Translations under genes and position numbers: made by a program | Notes under the pieces: model-generated | What the model was told of the DNA's origin: nothing | Database searches by the model: none | Seen by the model: only the letters and a program-made list of their open reading frames with translations | Shown: positions 1-9,137 of the stretch, piece after piece | Layout of the letters: each line of letters starts with the position of its first letter | Numbering within the stretch: the first letter of the stretch is position 1 | Assembly (NCBI GenBank): GCA_913058145.1 | Contig: CAJXQM010000024.1 | Location: 1 to 43,989 of the forward strand | Length of the DNA stretch: 43,989 bases | From: an uncultured Colwellia sp. | GTDB lineage: Bacteria; Pseudomonadota; Gammaproteobacteria; Enterobacterales; Alteromonadaceae | Direction: 5' to 3'

Positions 1-1589
1 GGCAATTCACCGCTACCATCTTCAATAAAATCACCTAAATGTGAATCTTCATCATCACCAATAGGCGTTTCCATTGAAATAGGCTCTTTCGCTATTTTCA
101 ATACTTTACGAATTTTATCTTCTGGCATGATCATGCGTTCAGCTAATTCTTCTGGCGTTGGCTCACGTCCCATTTCTTGTAACATTTGACGAGAAACACG
201 GTTCAATTTATTAATGGTTTCAATCATGTGTACTGGAATACGAATAGTACGCGCTTGGTCAGCAATTGAACGGGTGATTGCTTGGCGTATCCACCACGTT
301 GCATAAGTTGAAAACTTGTAACCACGACGGTATTCAAATTTATCAACGGCTTTCATCAAACCGATATTACCTTCTTGAATTAAATCTAAGAATTGTAATC
401 CACGGTTAGTATATTTTTTCGCAATAGAGATAACTAAACGTAAGTTGGCTTCAACCATTTCTTTTTTCGCACGGCGCGCTTTCGCTTCACCAATTGACAT
501 ACGACGGTTGATGTCTTTTATGCCATGAATATTTAAGAAAGTTTCTTCTTCGATTAGATTTAATTTATAGATGCAACGTTCAACATCTAATTCGATATCA
601 CCCAGTTTGGCGGAATAACTATGTCCTGCTGCTTTCTCTGCTTCATACCAATCTTTAGATGTTTCATTACCAGGAAAGATTTTAATGAAGGTCGTTTTAG
701 GCATACCCGCACCAACTACACAATGCTTCATAATCAAACGTTCTTGCACACGTAATCTATCCATAACACTACGCATGTTTTTTACTAATTTATCAAATAA
801 CTTAGGAATTAAGCGAAATTCTTTGAATACTTCAGCAACACCGTCAATGGCTTCTTGAGCATCACTATGTCCACGGCCTTTTTTCGAAATTATTAGATTC
901 GCATTTTCATACGCTTCGCGTAATGCGGTAAATTTTTCACGGGCTAGCTCTGGACATGGTCCTGTGTCTTCTTCCTCTTCTTCTTCTGAATCATCTTTAT
1001 TTTTATCTTCATCTGCTAATTCATCTTTAGAAAGCTCAGAGCCGACATGCGTAGCCGCTGCAGGAATATCTTCATCTTCAGCATCAGGGTCTAAAAAGCC
1101 AACAATAATATCAGTTAAACGTACTTCTTCTGCTTCAAAATTATCCCACATATCAAGTAAAAAGTTTATCGCAGGCGGATATTCAGAAACACAACGTTGT
1201 ACTTCTTTAATCCCTTCTTCAATACGCTTGGCGATGACAATTTCGCCTTTACGAGTCAATAATTCAACAGTACCCATTTCACGCATATACATACGAACAG
1301 GATCGGTTGTTCGACCGATTTCACTTTCTACAGTAGCCAGTGCTTGCGCAGCGGCTTCAGCAGCGTCTTCATCGGTATTAGCTTCGCTCATCATTAACGT
1401 ATCAGCATCAGGGGCATTTTCAAAAACTTGAATACCCATATCGTTGATCATACTAACAATGTCTTCGACTTGGTCTGAGTCGATAATATCTTGAGGAAGA
1501 TGATCGTTAACTTGTGCAAACGTTAAATAACCTTGCTCTTTACCTTTGGTTATTAAATCTTTCAATCTAGATTGAGGGGCTGGTTCCAT
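1..1589 (-). CDS. rpoD: RNA polymerase primary sigma factor RpoD (sigma-70), 3' end outside the window
   Basis: This is the housekeeping sigma factor that directs RNA polymerase to -35/-10 promoters. The reading frame begins with ATG at 1589 ([13 protein letters not shown]) and an AGGTGG ribosome site lies just upstream. About 529 residues are present. Region 1.1 is at the N-terminus, followed by region 1.2 ([17 protein letters not shown], near residue 95). The non-conserved region holds an acidic run (SEEEEED, near 201). Regions 2.1-2.4 include [19 protein letters not shown], and region 3 follows. The frame is still open at base 1, ending in FIEDGSGEL. By comparison with the roughly 613-residue E. 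coli protein, the end of region 3 and all of region 4 are missing because of the window edge, not a mutation. It follows dnaG with about 200 bp between them. Confidence 0.98.
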   Translation of the reverse strand, partial: MEPAPQSRLKDLITKGKEQGYLTFAQVNDHLPQDIIDSDQVEDIVSMINDMGIQVFENAPDADTLMMSEANTDEDAAEAAAQALATVESEIGRTTDPVRMYMREMGTVELLTRKGEIVIAKRIEEGIKEVQRCVSEYPPAINFLLDMWDNFEAEEVRLTDIIVGFLDPDAEDEDIPAAATHVGSELSKDELADEDKNKDDSEEEEEEDTGPCPELAREKFTALREAYENANLIISKKGRGHSDAQEAIDGVAEVFKEFRLIPKLFDKLVKNMRSVMDRLRVQERLIMKHCVVGAGMPKTTFIKIFPGNETSKDWYEAEKAAGHSYSAKLGDIELDVERCIYKLNLIEEETFLNIHGIKDINRRMSIGEAKARRAKKEMVEANLRLVISIAKKYTNRGLQFLDLIQEGNIGLMKAVDKFEYRRGYKFSTYATWWIRQAITRSIADQARTIRIPVHMIETINKLNRVSRQMLQEMGREPTPEELAERMIMPEDKIRKVLKIAKEPISMETPIGDDEDSHLGDFIEDGSGEL

Positions 1590-1788
1590 TGACGAGTATC
1601 CACCTATGTTTGGTAATATGGTTTATTCAAACAATATTTTATAAAATTGAATAGCAAAAGCTGTACAAATAAAGCAGGAAATTATAGCGAATTTTCTGTA
1701 TTATTTCTAGTCTTCAATCTAACTAAAAAGTGCCTGCTTTCTTTGTCTTAAATACTTTATTTCAATCAAGTATCATTGTTACTCTACA

Positions 1789-3546
1789 TTAAGCATTGAG
1801 TATTGCTTGTAACTCTTGTTTTTCTTGCTGAGACATATGCCCTGTCCGTGCTTTTTGCAACAAAAATTCTGCTCGTTGTTCAACAAAATTATTCAGTAAT
1901 TTTTCAATGCTATCAAGAAAAACATCTTCTGCTGCTTCCGCTTCAATATGATGTTGCCAACACATTAATTTTGCCAGTTGCTTACCTTGTTCTTTATCAC
2001 GAAAATACTCGAGTAGTTGTGCTGTTTTTATATTGGGGTTTTGCTGACATAATCCCAATAATTGAGTGAGTAAATCAACACCAGGTATCGTTAACGTCTG
2101 TAATGCTGAAATATCTCCTAAGGCTTTTACTATATGGGGATGTTCTAACAATAATGCAATGGCTAACCTAACAGGTGTTACTTTAGTGCTCACTTTGGGC
2201 TTTTTAATCGTACCTGCCCCTGCAACCGTTTTACTAAATTTTGTTATAAATTGCTCACTGCCCGTACCAAAATTATTAGCTATCTCGTTAATGATGGCAT
2301 CTTTTAATACACTGTCAGGGAGTTTTGCGAGCAAAGGTTGGAAGGATTCAACCAAACCAGCTCTTCCTTCTAATGAACTCATGTCTACTTGATTCATTAA
2401 CTGTTCAAACAAAAATTTAGATAAAGGCATTGCTTCATCAAGAATTTTTTCAAATGCCTGCTGCCCTTCTTTACGAATTAATGAATCGGGATCTTCACCA
2501 TCAGGTACAAAAACAAATTTCAATGAGAAACCATCACGAATTAATGGCAAAGCATTTTCCATAGCACGCCATGCAGCATCGCGTCCTGCTCTGTCACCGT
2601 CATAACAACAAATCACTTCTTTAACGTTACGGAACATGGTTTGTAATTGTTCTGTCGTTGTGGCGGTACCCAAGGAAGCGACTGCATAATCAACACCATG
2701 TTGTGCTAACGCCACTACATCCATATATCCTTCAACAACCACTAATCGCTTGAGGCTTTTATTGGCTTGTTTAGCTTCATATAAACCATACAATTCTTGG
2801 CCTTTATGATAAACACGCGTTTCGGGTGAGTTTAAATATTTAGGCTTTTCATCTCCTAATACTCGCCCTCCAAAACCTATTACTCGACCGCGTTTATCGC
2901 GAATAGGAAACATAATTCGACCACGAAATCGATCATATGGGCGACTTTTATCTCCTTTAATTGCCATACCTAACTCAACAAGTTGCTGATTAGCTTGACC
3001 GTTGCGTGAGTAGGCTTTCATCATGCCATCCCAGGCTTCACTGATATAGCCAATACTAAAGCGCTTAACCACTTCACCGCTTAAACCTCGACCTTTTAAA
3101 TAATTAACCGCTACTTCTTTATCAGCCGCAACTTTTAATTGCTGTTGATAAAAATGACTGATTTGATTCATCAGTTCATAATCATCTTGTTTTTGCTGAT
3201 ACACTTCCTGCTGTCGGCGATGTTCCGCAGGGCTGGTATTATTTTCTTCCCGAACAACTTCTATGCCACAATGATTAGCAAGTTCCTCTATGGCATCAAC
3301 AAAATCAAGTCGGTCGAATTCCATTAAGAATGAAATTGCATTGCCATGTTCACCACAGCCAAAACAGTGATAGAACTGCTTATCTTGACTGACGGTAAAA
3401 GAAGGTGATTTTTCATTATGAAAAGGGCAACAAGCTTGGTAGTTTTTACCCGCTTTTTTTAATGGTACACGTGAATCTACAATGTCAACGATGTCGGCAC
3501 GCGCAAGTAAATCATCAATAAATTGTCGAGGAATACGTCCTGCCAT
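1789..3546 (-). CDS. dnaG: DNA primase DnaG
   Basis: DnaG makes the RNA primers for replication and works with the DnaB helicase. The 585-residue length is normal for the family. The N-terminal CHC2 zinc finger is intact, with ligands C40, H43, C61 and C64 (CPFHNEKSPSF and FYHCFGCGEHGN). The TOPRIM core follows at roughly 260-345, with the acidic VVVEGYMDVV and CYDGDRAGRDA motifs that bind metal. The last ~130 residues correspond to the helicase-binding domain. It sits between yqeY and rpoD in the classic macromolecular synthesis cluster. A terminator-like hairpin upstream (3775-3806) suggests that transcription entering from rpsU-yqeY is reduced before dnaG. I see no strong Shine-Dalgarno sequence, which fits a weakly translated, low-copy primase. 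Confidence 0.98.
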   Translation of the reverse strand: MAGRIPRQFIDDLLARADIVDIVDSRVPLKKAGKNYQACCPFHNEKSPSFTVSQDKQFYHCFGCGEHGNAISFLMEFDRLDFVDAIEELANHCGIEVVREENNTSPAEHRRQQEVYQQKQDDYELMNQISHFYQQQLKVAADKEVAVNYLKGRGLSGEVVKRFSIGYISEAWDGMMKAYSRNGQANQQLVELGMAIKGDKSRPYDRFRGRIMFPIRDKRGRVIGFGGRVLGDEKPKYLNSPETRVYHKGQELYGLYEAKQANKSLKRLVVVEGYMDVVALAQHGVDYAVASLGTATTTEQLQTMFRNVKEVICCYDGDRAGRDAAWRAMENALPLIRDGFSLKFVFVPDGEDPDSLIRKEGQQAFEKILDEAMPLSKFLFEQLMNQVDMSSLEGRAGLVESFQPLLAKLPDSVLKDAIINEIANNFGTGSEQFITKFSKTVAGAGTIKKPKVSTKVTPVRLAIALLLEHPHIVKALGDISALQTLTIPGVDLLTQLLGLCQQNPNIKTAQLLEYFRDKEQGKQLAKLMCWQHHIEAEAAEDVFLDSIEKLLNNFVEQRAEFLLQKARTGHMSQQEKQELQAILNA

Positions 3547-3774
3547 ATTGCTTAAAAGCTCATCAATTAAAAAGAAAAATTAATAGTGACTATCCCCCTC
3601 GCTTTGAGGTAGCCGTCATTGTGTATGTTTTTTGTAAATATTGAGAATCCACCCTGACATTCTCAGCTTTGCTTTGGTGTTTCGGTTAAAACTAAGTATC
3701 TCCTTCCAAACAGAAAATATACCATGAGAATAATAGCGATGAATAAATATAATTAACAAAGCATTCTACACAAA

Positions 3775-3806
3775 AAAGCCGTAATAACCTAAGTCATTAC
3801 GGCTTT
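3775..3806 (-). terminator. Rho-independent terminator or attenuator after yqeY
   Basis: There is a perfect 11-bp inverted repeat, AAAGCCGTAAT (3775-3785) and ATTACGGCTTT (3796-3806), with a 10-nt loop. On the minus strand it is followed by a run of T (complement of 3772-3777). It lies about 20 bp after the yqeY stop and ahead of dnaG. It probably partly separates the abundant rpsU transcript from dnaG-rpoD, as is known for the internal terminator of this operon in E. coli. Confidence 0.85.
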
Positions 3807-3827
3807 ATTAAAGCTTTTTAATCTATA

Positions 3828-4271
3828 TTAAGTTAAGGCTACTCTCACTTGACTGCTTACAGCACCCATGTCAGCTTTGCCTTGTAATAAAGGTTTTAAC
3901 ACTGCCATTAACTTACCCATGTCTGCCATTGAGGCTGCATCGGTTTCGTTAATCGCCTTATCAATTAAATCTTTAATTTCTGCGTCAGTTAAAGGTTGCG
4001 GAAGAAAGAATTGTATAGCAATTACTTCTTCTGCTTCTTTTGCTGCTAATTCATCACGACCACCATCAGTAAACATTTTGATAGATTCTTTACGCTGCTT
4101 AACCATTTTGGTTAAGATCGCAATAATATTATCATCAGTTGCTTCGGTTTTATGATCAATTTCAGCTAGTTTGATCGCAGACAATGCCATGCGAATAACA
4201 CCCAGACGACATTTGTCTTTGGCGCGCATAGCATTTTTCATTTCATCTTTGAGCTGAATTAGAAGTGACAT
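3828..4271 (-). CDS. yqeY: GatB/YqeY domain protein
   Basis: This 147-residue protein belongs to the GatB/YqeY family, which resembles the C-terminal tRNA-interacting domain of the GatB subunit of Asp/Glu-tRNA amidotransferase. Its precise role is unknown. Recognisable family features are the N-terminal MSLLIQLKDEMKNAMRAKDK, the central KMVKQRKESIKMF, and the C-terminal MADMGKLMAVLKPLLQGKAD segment. It is encoded 43 bp downstream of rpsU on the same strand. Together with dnaG and rpoD this gives the order rpsU-yqeY-dnaG-rpoD, common in Vibrio- and Alteromonas-like bacteria, whereas E. coli lacks yqeY at this point. A terminator follows it. Confidence 0.93.
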   Translation of the reverse strand: MSLLIQLKDEMKNAMRAKDKCRLGVIRMALSAIKLAEIDHKTEATDDNIIAILTKMVKQRKESIKMFTDGGRDELAAKEAEEVIAIQFFLPQPLTDAEIKDLIDKAINETDAASMADMGKLMAVLKPLLQGKADMGAVSSQVRVALT

Positions 4272-4314
4272 CTAATACGCTCTAGAGGCTACTAAGGTCA
4301 TTATTGAAAATGAC

Positions 4315-4530
4315 TTAGTACATGCGAACGTGACGAGCGTTCTCACGAGAAACTTTTTTCGCAGCACGTTTAACAGCAGCTGCTTTTTTACGTTTACGTT
4401 CCCAAGTTGGCTTTTCATAACATTCGCGACGACGAACTTCTGAAAGAATACCTGCTTTCTCACATGAACGTTTAAAACGACGTAATGCTACGTCAAATGG
4501 TTCGTTTTCTCTTACTTTAATTACTGGCAT
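4315..4530 (-). CDS. rpsU: 30S ribosomal protein S21
   Basis: S21 is a small basic protein of the 30S platform, next to the anti-Shine-Dalgarno end of 16S rRNA, and takes part in initiation. The 71-residue sequence matches the family along its whole length: [20 protein letters not shown] at the start, then the [17 protein letters not shown] helix, and a very basic C-terminus rich in Lys/Arg. It is the first gene of the rpsU-yqeY-dnaG-rpoD cluster, transcribed away from tsaD. The divergent spacer of about 250 bp should hold promoters for both directions. Confidence 0.98.
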   Translation of the reverse strand: MPVIKVRENEPFDVALRRFKRSCEKAGILSEVRRRECYEKPTWERKRKKAAAVKRAAKKVSRENARHVRMY

Positions 4531-4641
4531 GTACTTTATTTACCTTAGTATAAATCTATATAAATCGGTGTCTGACTTCGAAGTGTTACTTTATTTTTAA
4601 AATAACAGGAATCTTGTCTACACCCGCTCTATCAAAAATGG

Positions 4642-4673
4642 GTGACGTATTCTACTGCTAACTACTCTATAAT
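4642..4673 (+). promoter_or_regulatory. Possible sigma-70 promoter for tsaD
   Basis: A perfect TATAAT hexamer lies at 4668-4673 in the rpsU/tsaD divergent spacer, about 100 bp before the tsaD start. The -35 match is poor (GTGACG at 4642-4647, with a 20-bp spacer). The call rests on the -10 box and position alone. Confidence 0.35.
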
Positions 4674-4779
4674 GTAAAGACTAAATTACAACTAGTGAAA
4701 TAAATACTCTGGTGCCCATGAAGCAAAAAGGTTAAAATCGTCGCGTTTTTTAGCTTTTCTATTTTTTGGATAAAATTGT

Positions 4780-5811
4780 ATGCGAATTTTGGGTATTGAA
4801 ACCTCTTGTGATGAAACCGGTATTGCCATTTATGATGACGATAAAGGCATTATGGCACACAGACTTTATAGCCAAATTGCTGTACATGCTGATTATGGTG
4901 GTGTTGTTCCTGAATTGGCTTCACGAGATCATGTGCGTAAAACCATTCCATTAATTAAGGCCGTCTTAAAAGATGCCAATTTAACACCACAAGATCTAGA
5001 CGGCGTAGCCTATACTGCTGGCCCAGGGCTTGTTGGTGCATTACTCGTTGGTTGCTCAATTGGTAGAAGTTTAGCCTATGGTTGGGATTTGCCTGCTGTA
5101 CCTGTACATCATATGGAAGGTCATTTACTAGCCCCTATGCTAGAAGATGATGTACCAGAGTTCCCTTTTATCGCTTTGCTCGTTTCAGGTGGCCATACAA
5201 TGCTAGTTCGCGTAGAGGGTATTGGTCAGTATAAATTACTGGGTGAGTCAGTTGACGATGCTGCAGGGGAAGCTTTTGACAAAACGGCTAAGTTGTTAGG
5301 GTTAGATTATCCAGGTGGCCCCGCACTCGCTAAAATGGCTGAATCTGGTGTAGCCGGACGGTTTAAATTACCCCGTCCAATGACAGACAGACCAGGATTA
5401 GATTTTAGCTTTAGTGGTTTAAAAACAGCGGCAAGCACGTTAGTTAGAAAAGAATGCCTCACGTTAACTGAAACAGAGTTAACACAAACGCATGCCGATA
5501 TTGCGCATGCTTTTCAACAAGCCGTCATAGATACCTTGGCAATTAAATGTAAGCGGGCGTTAAAACAAGAGAATTTAAACCGTTTAGTTATCGCTGGGGG
5601 CGTAAGTGCTAATACAGCTCTGCGAGAAAAGTTAGCCGATACCACCAAAAAACTTGGTGGTAGTGTTTTTTATCCTCGACCAGAGTTTTGTACCGACAAT
5701 GGAGCAATGATCGCCTATGCTGGATTACAACGATTAAAAGCAGGGACTGACGCAGATTTAACGTTTAAAGCTAATCCGCGTTGGTCGTTAGACTCTTTGC
5801 CTGCGATATAG
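4780..5811 (+). CDS. tsaD: tRNA N6-adenosine threonylcarbamoyltransferase TsaD
   Basis: TsaD (Kae1/Qri7 family) transfers the threonylcarbamoyl group to A37 of ANN-decoding tRNAs, working with TsaB, TsaE and TsaC. The 343-residue protein has the ASKHA ATPase fold. The metal-binding histidines are H111 and H115 in HHMEGH. Glycine-rich nucleotide-binding motifs include [12 protein letters not shown] and the C-terminal [12 protein letters not shown]. The start at 4780 gives the standard [14 protein letters not shown]-terminus; an out-of-frame ATG begins at 4766. tsaD next to and divergent from rpsU is conserved in enterobacteria. Downstream, convergent with it, lie a repeat block and the RND pump. 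Confidence 0.98.
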   Translation: MRILGIETSCDETGIAIYDDDKGIMAHRLYSQIAVHADYGGVVPELASRDHVRKTIPLIKAVLKDANLTPQDLDGVAYTAGPGLVGALLVGCSIGRSLAYGWDLPAVPVHHMEGHLLAPMLEDDVPEFPFIALLVSGGHTMLVRVEGIGQYKLLGESVDDAAGEAFDKTAKLLGLDYPGGPALAKMAESGVAGRFKLPRPMTDRPGLDFSFSGLKTAASTLVRKECLTLTETELTQTHADIAHAFQQAVIDTLAIKCKRALKQENLNRLVIAGGVSANTALREKLADTTKKLGGSVFYPRPEFCTDNGAMIAYAGLQRLKAGTDADLTFKANPRWSLDSLPAI

Positions 5812-5818
5812 CCCCCTC

Positions 5819-6014
5819 CTTCCTTCGACAGGCTCAGGACAAACGGCTAGATCATTAATTCCGTTCATACTGAGCGCGAGGAACGAGCAGTCGAAGTACA
5901 GGCTTCCTTCGACAGGCTCAGGACAAACGGCTATATCATTAATTCCGTTCATACTGAGCGTGAGGAACGAGCAGTCGAAGTACAGGCTTCCTTCGACAGG
6001 CTCAGGACAAACGG
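5819..6014. repeat. 84-bp tandem repeat (2.3 copies), each copy an inverted pair
   Basis: Copies run 5819-5902 and 5903-5986, with a partial third copy at 5987-6014. The two full copies are almost identical. Each unit starts with CTTCGACAGGCTCAGGA and ends with GTCGAAG; its first and last thirds are imperfect inverted copies, CTCAGGACAAACGG against CCGTTCATACTGAG. Every unit could therefore form a long hairpin. The block fills the gap between the convergent genes tsaD and the RND pump, where it might act as a two-way terminator. Related sequence occurs at 6066-6090, 13853-13971 and 29944-30101. I know no formal name for the family. Confidence 0.9.
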
Positions 6015-6062
6015 TTTTCTTCAGGTATAAATGAATTTACCTATTATTCACAAGTCACCCGA

Positions 6063-9000
6063 TTATTCTGAGCGCGAAGCTGTCGAAGAACCCATCTGTA
6101 GCAAGCTTGGTAAGAAAATCAGTGTGAATACTGTACTGACACTCATCCCTCCAACAATAACGGCGGCAATTCCACGATAAAGTTCAGCACCTGCTCCTGG
6201 AACCAATAGCAGTGGTAACATGCCACATATACTGGTTAAAGTACTCATTAAAATAGGCCTTAATCTCAGTCGAACCGCTTGTTCTACCGCATCATGTCGA
6301 GACAAGCCTTGACTCTCTGCCATACGTGTTTGATACACTAATAAAATAGCATTATTAACCACTAATCCTAGCAAAATGATAAAACCAATCATGGTTAATA
6401 AATCTAACGGTTGAAATATCACTAAATTGGTTAATTGTAAAAAGCCAATACCACCAATCGTTGCTAACGGTATGGTAAGTACAACTAGCACACTATCTTT
6501 AAATGAACGAAATAACGCCGCCATTAATAAATATAGAATGATCAATGCTAACGCAAAGCTTTGCCCCATACTCGTTAACGCTTCAGTTAACGCTTCGGCG
6601 GTGCCTCGATAATTAACACTCGCAACACTGCCACTTTCATTCGCGCTATCACTTGCTAATACAGCTAAAATTGCTGGTTCAGCTTTTATTTTTATGGTGG
6701 CTATCACCTCTTCTAAACTTAAATTATCAGGCGGTGTTACTTGCAAGGTAATAGTACGCTGGCGATTAACGCGTCTGATAGAACTTGGGCCCGCCGTTCT
6801 AACAATATCTACTAACTCGCCAACCGGTTGAACATCGGCATTGGGGGTATATAAAGGAATGGCTGCCAACTCTTCAGGTGATTGCCAGTCGGTTGATCTT
6901 AAAAATACATCCAGTCGTTTTTGACCATTAAAAAAATCACCCACATATAGGCCAGTTCCCAATGAACGAGTAATAGCCCCCACTTGTGAACGGTTCCAAC
7001 CGGCTTCAGCCATGCGCCTTTCATTAGGAATCATACGTAATTCAGGCTCTGCGAGGGTTAACCCCGGCATGGGTCTAATTCGCACCCCTGGTAATACTTG
7101 GTTTATTACACCGTAACCAGCTTGTGCTGCTTGTAATAGTGTATCTACATCGTTCCCTTGAATATCAACATCAATACGACGCCCACCGCCTAAACTTCTA
7201 AATATTTGTGATTGTGAAGCAAAGGCCATGGTATCGGGAAAGCCTCCCAAAGCCTCTTTATTAATAATTTGGATAATTTCACCAATATCATCAACATTTT
7301 CCGCACGGCCCCCCATAAAGCCAAAACTTCCAAAAATCCCCATCCACGTATGCTTTATTTTAGGATCTTTTTCGCCCGTTAAATACGGGTTGAGACGACG
7401 ATTAATTTCATCACTCATTTCAAAACGAGCAGCAGGATAACTTAGCCCTGGAGGCGGTAAAATAAACGCTTGAAATCGATTTTGATTGCCTTTAGGTAAA
7501 TAATCAATTTTAGGAAATAATAACCAACTACCCACAAATGAAAGAAACATTAAACCAAACACCCAAGCGAAGCGTTTTGTGGGCGTACTGGTAATACGCA
7601 TTACCCCGTTAGTAATATTACGCCACCAATGCGCATGAGGATCAACGGCACTGACCTCTGACAATAATTTACGTGCTGCCGTGGGTAAAACAGTCACCGC
7701 AATAATTAATGACGCAACAACAGCAACAGCAATGGTAATCGCTAAATCAGCGAACAATTGCCCTGACACGGCATCTAAAAAGGCAATGGGTAGAAAAATA
7801 GCAACAGTGGTAATGGTTGAGGCGATTAATGCCCCCCATACTTGGCTAGCTCCCTTTAATGCAGCTTTTTCGGGATCGTCTCCTTTTTCACGTAAACGAA
7901 CAATATTTTCTAATACGACGATAGCCGCATCAAGCACCATGCCGACCGCAAAGGCTAAGCCTGCCATAGAAATAATATTTAACGTTCTGCCCGTAATAAA
8001 CATAACAATAAGGGTAACGACTAATGAAATAGGTATTGCTAACGCTACAATTAATGTCGCGCGAAATTTACGTAAAAACCACCATAAAACAATAACGGCT
8101 AAGGCAACACCCATCAATAAGTTATTGCGTACTAATGCCATTGAACGATTAATATAAATAGTTTCGTCTGACATTTGTATCATTTCCAGACCGACTCGTT
8201 TGAGTGGGCCAGTATTTAATTCACTCATAGCCACTTTGAGGTCGTCCATCACGGCAATAACATTAACCCCTTGCTCAGCCTGAGCATTCATTGCAATAGC
8301 GGGATCGCCATCCAAGGTTAAAATACCGGTTCTATCTCGTAAACTCAGTTCAACTTTAGCGACATCGCGTAATAATATGGGTTGACCATCACGCCAATCA
8401 AGTACCATTTCAGCTAACTGCTCTGTGCCATATTTACCTGAAAATCGTAACGTATATTTTCTTCTACCCACTTCATTAAAACCACCAGACGTATCACTAT
8501 TATTTGCTAACATTGATGCGATTTCTGGAATATTTAAACCCAAAGCCGCCGCTTTATAAGGATCAAATGTTATGCGTAGCTCAGAAGACAAACCACCAAA
8601 GGCATTAATTTTTGAGATACCCGCGACCCGTTCTAGCTTTGTTTGAATAACCTCTTCAACATAATCTTGATAGCTGACAATATCTCGCTCATTACCCGGT
8701 AATGGTTTTAATGCAAACCAGGCAATTGCAGTGAATGTTCTATTACCGCCCACTGTAATTATTGGCTCTGTGGCATCAGCAGGATAATTAGGTACTTGAT
8801 TTAACGCACTCATGACATCAATTAATGCACGCTCTAAATTAATACCTGAACGATAACGCAGCGTAACATCACCTTTTCCTTGTTTAGACGAGGAAATCAA
8901 GGATTCAAGTCCTTGTAAGCCTTTTAGGACATCTTCTTGACGCTCTATTATTTCCGCTTCTATTTCTTCTGGTGCCGCAGAACGCCAGCCAGTTGAAATG

Positions 9001-9137
9001 GTTATTTCAGGCTTACTTATATCTGGTGTTAATTGAATAGGTAGTTTAAATATACTGATCAAACCAAACAAGGCCACTAATAGAATAGCAACAATAACCG
9101 CGGTAGGGTTTTTAAGCGCAGAAGCCGTTAAATTCAT
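6063..9137 (-). CDS. RND-family efflux permease (HAE/AcrB-like)
   Basis: This is a 1024-residue inner-membrane proton-driven exporter that should work as a trimer with the adaptor encoded just upstream and an outer-membrane channel not encoded here. The family plan is clear: TM1 at 13-33, then a periplasmic loop, then TM2-TM6 near 335-490. A second loop and TM7-TM12 (840-1015) follow. The TM4 relay motif reads GMVLDAAIVVLEN, so only one of the two aspartates usual in AcrB is present. TM10 reads GLVVNNAILLV, with Asn where AcrB has its relay lysine. The start overlaps the adaptor stop (ATGA). The last codons (SSTASRSE) lie in sequence resembling the neighbouring dispersed repeat. The substrate cannot be told. 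Confidence 0.93.
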   Translation of the reverse strand: MNLTASALKNPTAVIVAILLVALFGLISIFKLPIQLTPDISKPEITISTGWRSAAPEEIEAEIIERQEDVLKGLQGLESLISSSKQGKGDVTLRYRSGINLERALIDVMSALNQVPNYPADATEPIITVGGNRTFTAIAWFALKPLPGNERDIVSYQDYVEEVIQTKLERVAGISKINAFGGLSSELRITFDPYKAAALGLNIPEIASMLANNSDTSGGFNEVGRRKYTLRFSGKYGTEQLAEMVLDWRDGQPILLRDVAKVELSLRDRTGILTLDGDPAIAMNAQAEQGVNVIAVMDDLKVAMSELNTGPLKRVGLEMIQMSDETIYINRSMALVRNNLLMGVALAVIVLWWFLRKFRATLIVALAIPISLVVTLIVMFITGRTLNIISMAGLAFAVGMVLDAAIVVLENIVRLREKGDDPEKAALKGASQVWGALIASTITTVAIFLPIAFLDAVSGQLFADLAITIAVAVVASLIIAVTVLPTAARKLLSEVSAVDPHAHWWRNITNGVMRITSTPTKRFAWVFGLMFLSFVGSWLLFPKIDYLPKGNQNRFQAFILPPPGLSYPAARFEMSDEINRRLNPYLTGEKDPKIKHTWMGIFGSFGFMGGRAENVDDIGEIIQIINKEALGGFPDTMAFASQSQIFRSLGGGRRIDVDIQGNDVDTLLQAAQAGYGVINQVLPGVRIRPMPGLTLAEPELRMIPNERRMAEAGWNRSQVGAITRSLGTGLYVGDFFNGQKRLDVFLRSTDWQSPEELAAIPLYTPNADVQPVGELVDIVRTAGPSSIRRVNRQRTITLQVTPPDNLSLEEVIATIKIKAEPAILAVLASDSANESGSVASVNYRGTAEALTEALTSMGQSFALALIILYLLMAALFRSFKDSVLVVLTIPLATIGGIGFLQLTNLVIFQPLDLLTMIGFIILLGLVVNNAILLVYQTRMAESQGLSRHDAVEQAVRLRLRPILMSTLTSICGMLPLLLVPGAGAELYRGIAAVIVGGMSVSTVFTLIFLPSLLQMGSSTASRSE

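Noticed and set aside
964..1431. 155-codon serine-rich open frame on the plus strand
   Set aside because: It is antisense to rpoD. The serine run is the mirror of the acidic stretch of RpoD, and it has no ribosome site.
4272..4463. 63-codon open frame on the minus strand
   Set aside because: Out of frame within rpsU and the rpsU-yqeY gap; rpsU is certain.
7681..8157. 158-codon open frame on the plus strand
   Set aside because: Antisense to the well-supported RND pump; low-complexity Ala/Thr/Asn composition typical of a shadow frame.
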